From the NCBI GenBank assembly GCA_964645765.1, contig CAZYBE010000070.1:1-6436 (forward strand): DNA of 6,436 bases, read 5' to 3'. The notes beneath the pieces were generated by a model. It was not told where the DNA came from, did not search any database, and saw nothing but the letters and a program-made list of their open reading frames with translations. Position numbers and translations under genes: made by a program. The stretch is from CAZGMN01 sp964645765. Lineage in GTDB: Bacteria; Acidobacteriota; Aminicenantia; Aminicenantales; Aminicenantaceae. This document shows, piece after piece, positions 4,601 through 6,436 of this stretch (positions within the stretch are counted from its first letter, which is position 1; every line of letters begins with the position of its first letter).

Positions 4601-6262
4601 GATAACGACCAGGGTCATATCGTCCATCTGGGGAACGTCGGAAGTGAAGGAATGAACCTCATCATAGACTTTTTCCAGAAGATTCTGAGCGGAAAGCTTT
4701 GAATTCTTCTTCACCATGTTGATGAGCTTTTCCTCACCAAATTCCTCCTCTTTCTTGTTGCGGCATTCAACGATTCCATCTGTAAAAAGCAGGGTTGTGT
4801 CTCCAGCGTTTAATTTGACTTTCCTAACTTCGTAGGCCACGGAGGGAAACATGCCCAGGCAGAGACCGCAGCTTTCAAGGCGATGAATCTTTCCCTTTTT
4901 ATCGAGAATAAACGGCGGGTTATGGCCGGCATTGAGATAAGTCAGCTCGCCACTCTTCTTGTTTAGCTCGCAGAAGAAAAATGTTATGAAGGTATTTGGC
5001 GCTGAGCTGCGGTGGACAAAGTTGTTTAGTTTTGCAGCCATTTCATTTAAGTTGTATTGAACATCAACCTCTGACTGCAAAGCTGCCCTCAAAGAAGCCA
5101 TGAGCAAGGAAGCGCTGACTCCTTTCCCGGAGACATCGGCAACTACGATTCCCAGGCGGCAGGGGTCGATCTCGATGAAATCATAATAATCGCCGCCGAC
5201 CTGATAGCAGGGAATATTGGAGCCGGCAATCTCAAAATTTTCGCATTCAGGGCTCTTTTTGGGCAGAAAGTCTTCTTGAATCTTGGCCGCCAGGGCAAGC
5301 TCCCTCTCCATCTTTTGCTTCTCGATGGCTTGCTCGATCAGCCTGGCGTTCTCAATCTTGACCGCAGCTAAATTGGAGATAAGAGTCAAGAGCGTCAAGT
5401 CGTTATCCGTGAATTGCTTGGGCATGGCTATGCGGTCTGAATAGACGACTCCTATGATTTCCTTGTTATTCCAGAGAGGAACACACATCGCAGAACGGAT
5501 GTTGAATCTAATGATGCTGTCCTTGGCACTGAAGCGAGGGTCAGCCTGGGCATCATAGGTCAGGACTGAGGAATGCTTGTCGACAGCAGTATTGATCACG
5601 CTCTGGCTAACCTGAATCTTTTGATTCTGGAGGCTGGTGTTATTGATGCGCACAACTTTTGGAATGAACTGAGGAGGATTACCCTCCTTCAGCATCAGAA
5701 TCCCCCTGTCCATGGGGAGATTCTGGCAGATGAGGTCCATGATGTTTTCCAGGAGTTCGCTGAGAGGCTTGTTGAGAACAAGAGCTTCGCTGACTTCGTT
5801 CAAGATCGAGTAAGCCCGATGTTCTGATTTGAATTTTTCCAGGTCGATGGGAGTGAAGGTAGCTTTTAGAGTTGTATCAATCTCTTTTTTCTTCAGGATT
5901 TCTTCAACCTGGATAATGGTGTTTATATTTGCTGAAGGTGAGAGGACTTCAGTGACTTCGACATTTGTCGAAAGCTCCTTATCAAAAACAATCCTCGTCG
6001 AGCCGACAAGAACCTCATCTCCCTTTTTAAGCTCCGTTTCGGCTTGAATCTTCTTGCCGTTGAGAAATGTTCCGTTTTTACTGGCATTATCCCGAACGAC
6101 ATAGCCCGATCCCGAGGGGTAGATAAAGGCATGATACCCTGAGCAAAAGGGGTCAGGGAGGGGAATTTCGTTCTCAGCCGAGCGGCCGATAGAAATTTTT
6201 TCATTTTTTAGAACAAAAACAGACGATTCAGCTTTTTTTGGATAAACAAAAAGTTTAGGCAT
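4586..6262 (-). CDS. FHA-GAF-PP2C (RsbU/SpoIIE-type) serine/threonine phosphatase
   Basis: A 558-residue soluble signalling protein with no signal peptide or membrane segment. Residues about 1-95 are an FHA domain (Gly26-Arg27-Ser28, Ser41-Gly-Tyr-His44, Asn63-Gly64), which normally binds phosphothreonine peptides. Residues about 150-305 are a GAF domain (LNEVSEALVL through RSAMCVPLWNNKEIIGVVYSD), a likely ligand or partner sensor. A helical linker at 300-330 (ENARLIEQAIEKQKMERELALAAKIQ) joins it to the SpoIIE-type PP2C domain (about 330-558). Metal-binding acidic residues are present: Asp358 in VGGDYYDF, Asp376 in ADVSGKG, Asp495 in FTDG and Asp547/548 in MDDMT. The catalytic domain therefore looks intact. 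Known relatives dephosphorylate STAS anti-anti-sigma factors, but no such gene or HATPase kinase is in the window. The frame can open at a GTG at 6286. The ATG at 6262 is preferred because MPKLFVYP begins the FHA domain and a promoter -10 box overlaps the longer version. There is no Shine-Dalgarno sequence. Confidence 0.93.
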   Translation of the reverse strand: MPKLFVYPKKAESSVFVLKNEKISIGRSAENEIPLPDPFCSGYHAFIYPSGSGYVVRDNASKNGTFLNGKKIQAETELKKGDEVLVGSTRIVFDKELSTNVEVTEVLSPSANINTIIQVEEILKKKEIDTTLKATFTPIDLEKFKSEHRAYSILNEVSEALVLNKPLSELLENIMDLICQNLPMDRGILMLKEGNPPQFIPKVVRINNTSLQNQKIQVSQSVINTAVDKHSSVLTYDAQADPRFSAKDSIIRFNIRSAMCVPLWNNKEIIGVVYSDRIAMPKQFTDNDLTLLTLISNLAAVKIENARLIEQAIEKQKMERELALAAKIQEDFLPKKSPECENFEIAGSNIPCYQVGGDYYDFIEIDPCRLGIVVADVSGKGVSASLLMASLRAALQSEVDVQYNLNEMAAKLNNFVHRSSAPNTFITFFFCELNKKSGELTYLNAGHNPPFILDKKGKIHRLESCGLCLGMFPSVAYEVRKVKLNAGDTTLLFTDGIVECRNKKEEEFGEEKLINMVKKNSKLSAQNLLEKVYDEVHSFTSDVPQMDDMTLVVIKKIA

Positions 6263-6275
6263 TTTTAGCGAATTA

Positions 6276-6305
6276 ATTATAAGCACAAGAGGAGAAATTT
6301 TTCAA
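6276..6305 (-). promoter_or_regulatory. Sigma70-type promoter giving a nearly leaderless phosphatase mRNA
   Basis: On the minus strand, TTGAAA (6305-6300) is followed by an 18-base spacer and a perfect TATAAT (6281-6276). Transcription should start near 6268-6270, only about six to eight bases before the ATG at 6262. The stretch between the -10 box and the ATG is TAATTCGCTAAAA, with no ribosome binding site. This agrees with translation from a very short leader. Confidence 0.65.
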
Positions 6306-6380
6306 GGGAAGGAAATCATTTTAAAATCTAATAAGAAAAGGTTTTGGGAAATAGCCAAAGCGACCATTGAGGATTTAGCC

Positions 6381-6436
6381 TTCGGAGTTCGCTCTTCGAG
6401 GGAACCCGACGGAGTCGGGCGGCGAGCATGTCTGAG
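6381..6436. repeat. Partial hairpin-rich intergenic sequence at the right window edge
   Basis: Two adjoining stems can be drawn. The first is GTTC-g-CTC-TTC-GAG-g-GAAC (6387-6405). The second is CCCGAC-GGA-GTCGGG (6405-6419), which is perfect with a three-base loop. Sequence continues to the edge with GGCGAGCATGTCTGAG and no open frame of coding character. GC content rises sharply from the AT-rich phosphatase leader. It looks like one end of a structured noncoding repeat. Its full length and identity cannot be judged because the window stops here. Confidence 0.4.

Noticed and set aside
6263..6286. Phosphatase start at GTG 6286
   Set aside because: The perfect TATAAT box lies within this extension, no ribosome binding site precedes the GTG, and the FHA domain begins right at the ATG.

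Overview
The window has the compact look of a bacterial chromosome. Genes have strong AAGGAGG-type ribosome binding sites, sigma70-like promoters can be read, and short AT-rich gaps carry palindromic repeats. The gene mix is an exported AXE1-family esterase, a lipoprotein-type YtcJ-like amidohydrolase, a URO-D-superfamily protein and an FHA-GAF-PP2C phosphatase. Two structured intergenic repeats are also present. This fits a heterotrophic, saccharolytic or peptidolytic bacterium from a poorly cultured phylum; Candidatus Aminicenantes or a relative is my guess from general resemblance, held with low confidence. No tRNA, rRNA, CRISPR array, transposase or phage gene is visible.

Layout, left to right. 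At 1-68 (minus) lies the first 22 codons of a gene that leaves the window. Its ribosome binding site sits inside the end of the upstream esterase gene (72-1403, minus), so the two form an operon. The gap 1404-1784 is unusually rich. It holds a hairpin-rich repeat with inverted ends (1492-1662), then a 20-codon remnant of the 3' end of a second amidohydrolase gene (1694-1756, minus), then a GGGGAC/GTCCCC hairpin (1762-1782) touching the stop of the intact amidohydrolase. That intact gene (1785-3509, minus) has a well-formed extended -10 promoter at 3550-3578. Divergent from it is a short URO-D-like gene (3736-4419, plus) that appears to have lost about 100-115 internal residues. It converges on a large FHA-GAF-PP2C (RsbU/SpoIIE-type) phosphatase gene (4586-6262, minus), whose promoter lies so close to the ATG that the mRNA would be nearly leaderless. 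The right edge (about 6381-6436) holds part of another hairpin-rich intergenic sequence.

The genes do not form one pathway. The esterase and amidohydrolase are both predicted to be exported and hydrolytic, consistent with scavenging acylated sugars or amide/peptide compounds outside the cytoplasm. The phosphatase is a signalling protein with no anti-sigma or anti-anti-sigma partner in the window. The main interest is genome decay by rearrangement: a paralogue reduced to its tail, a barrel protein with a clean in-frame internal deletion, and palindromic repeats at or near these sites. I did not find a convincing new multi-gene system.
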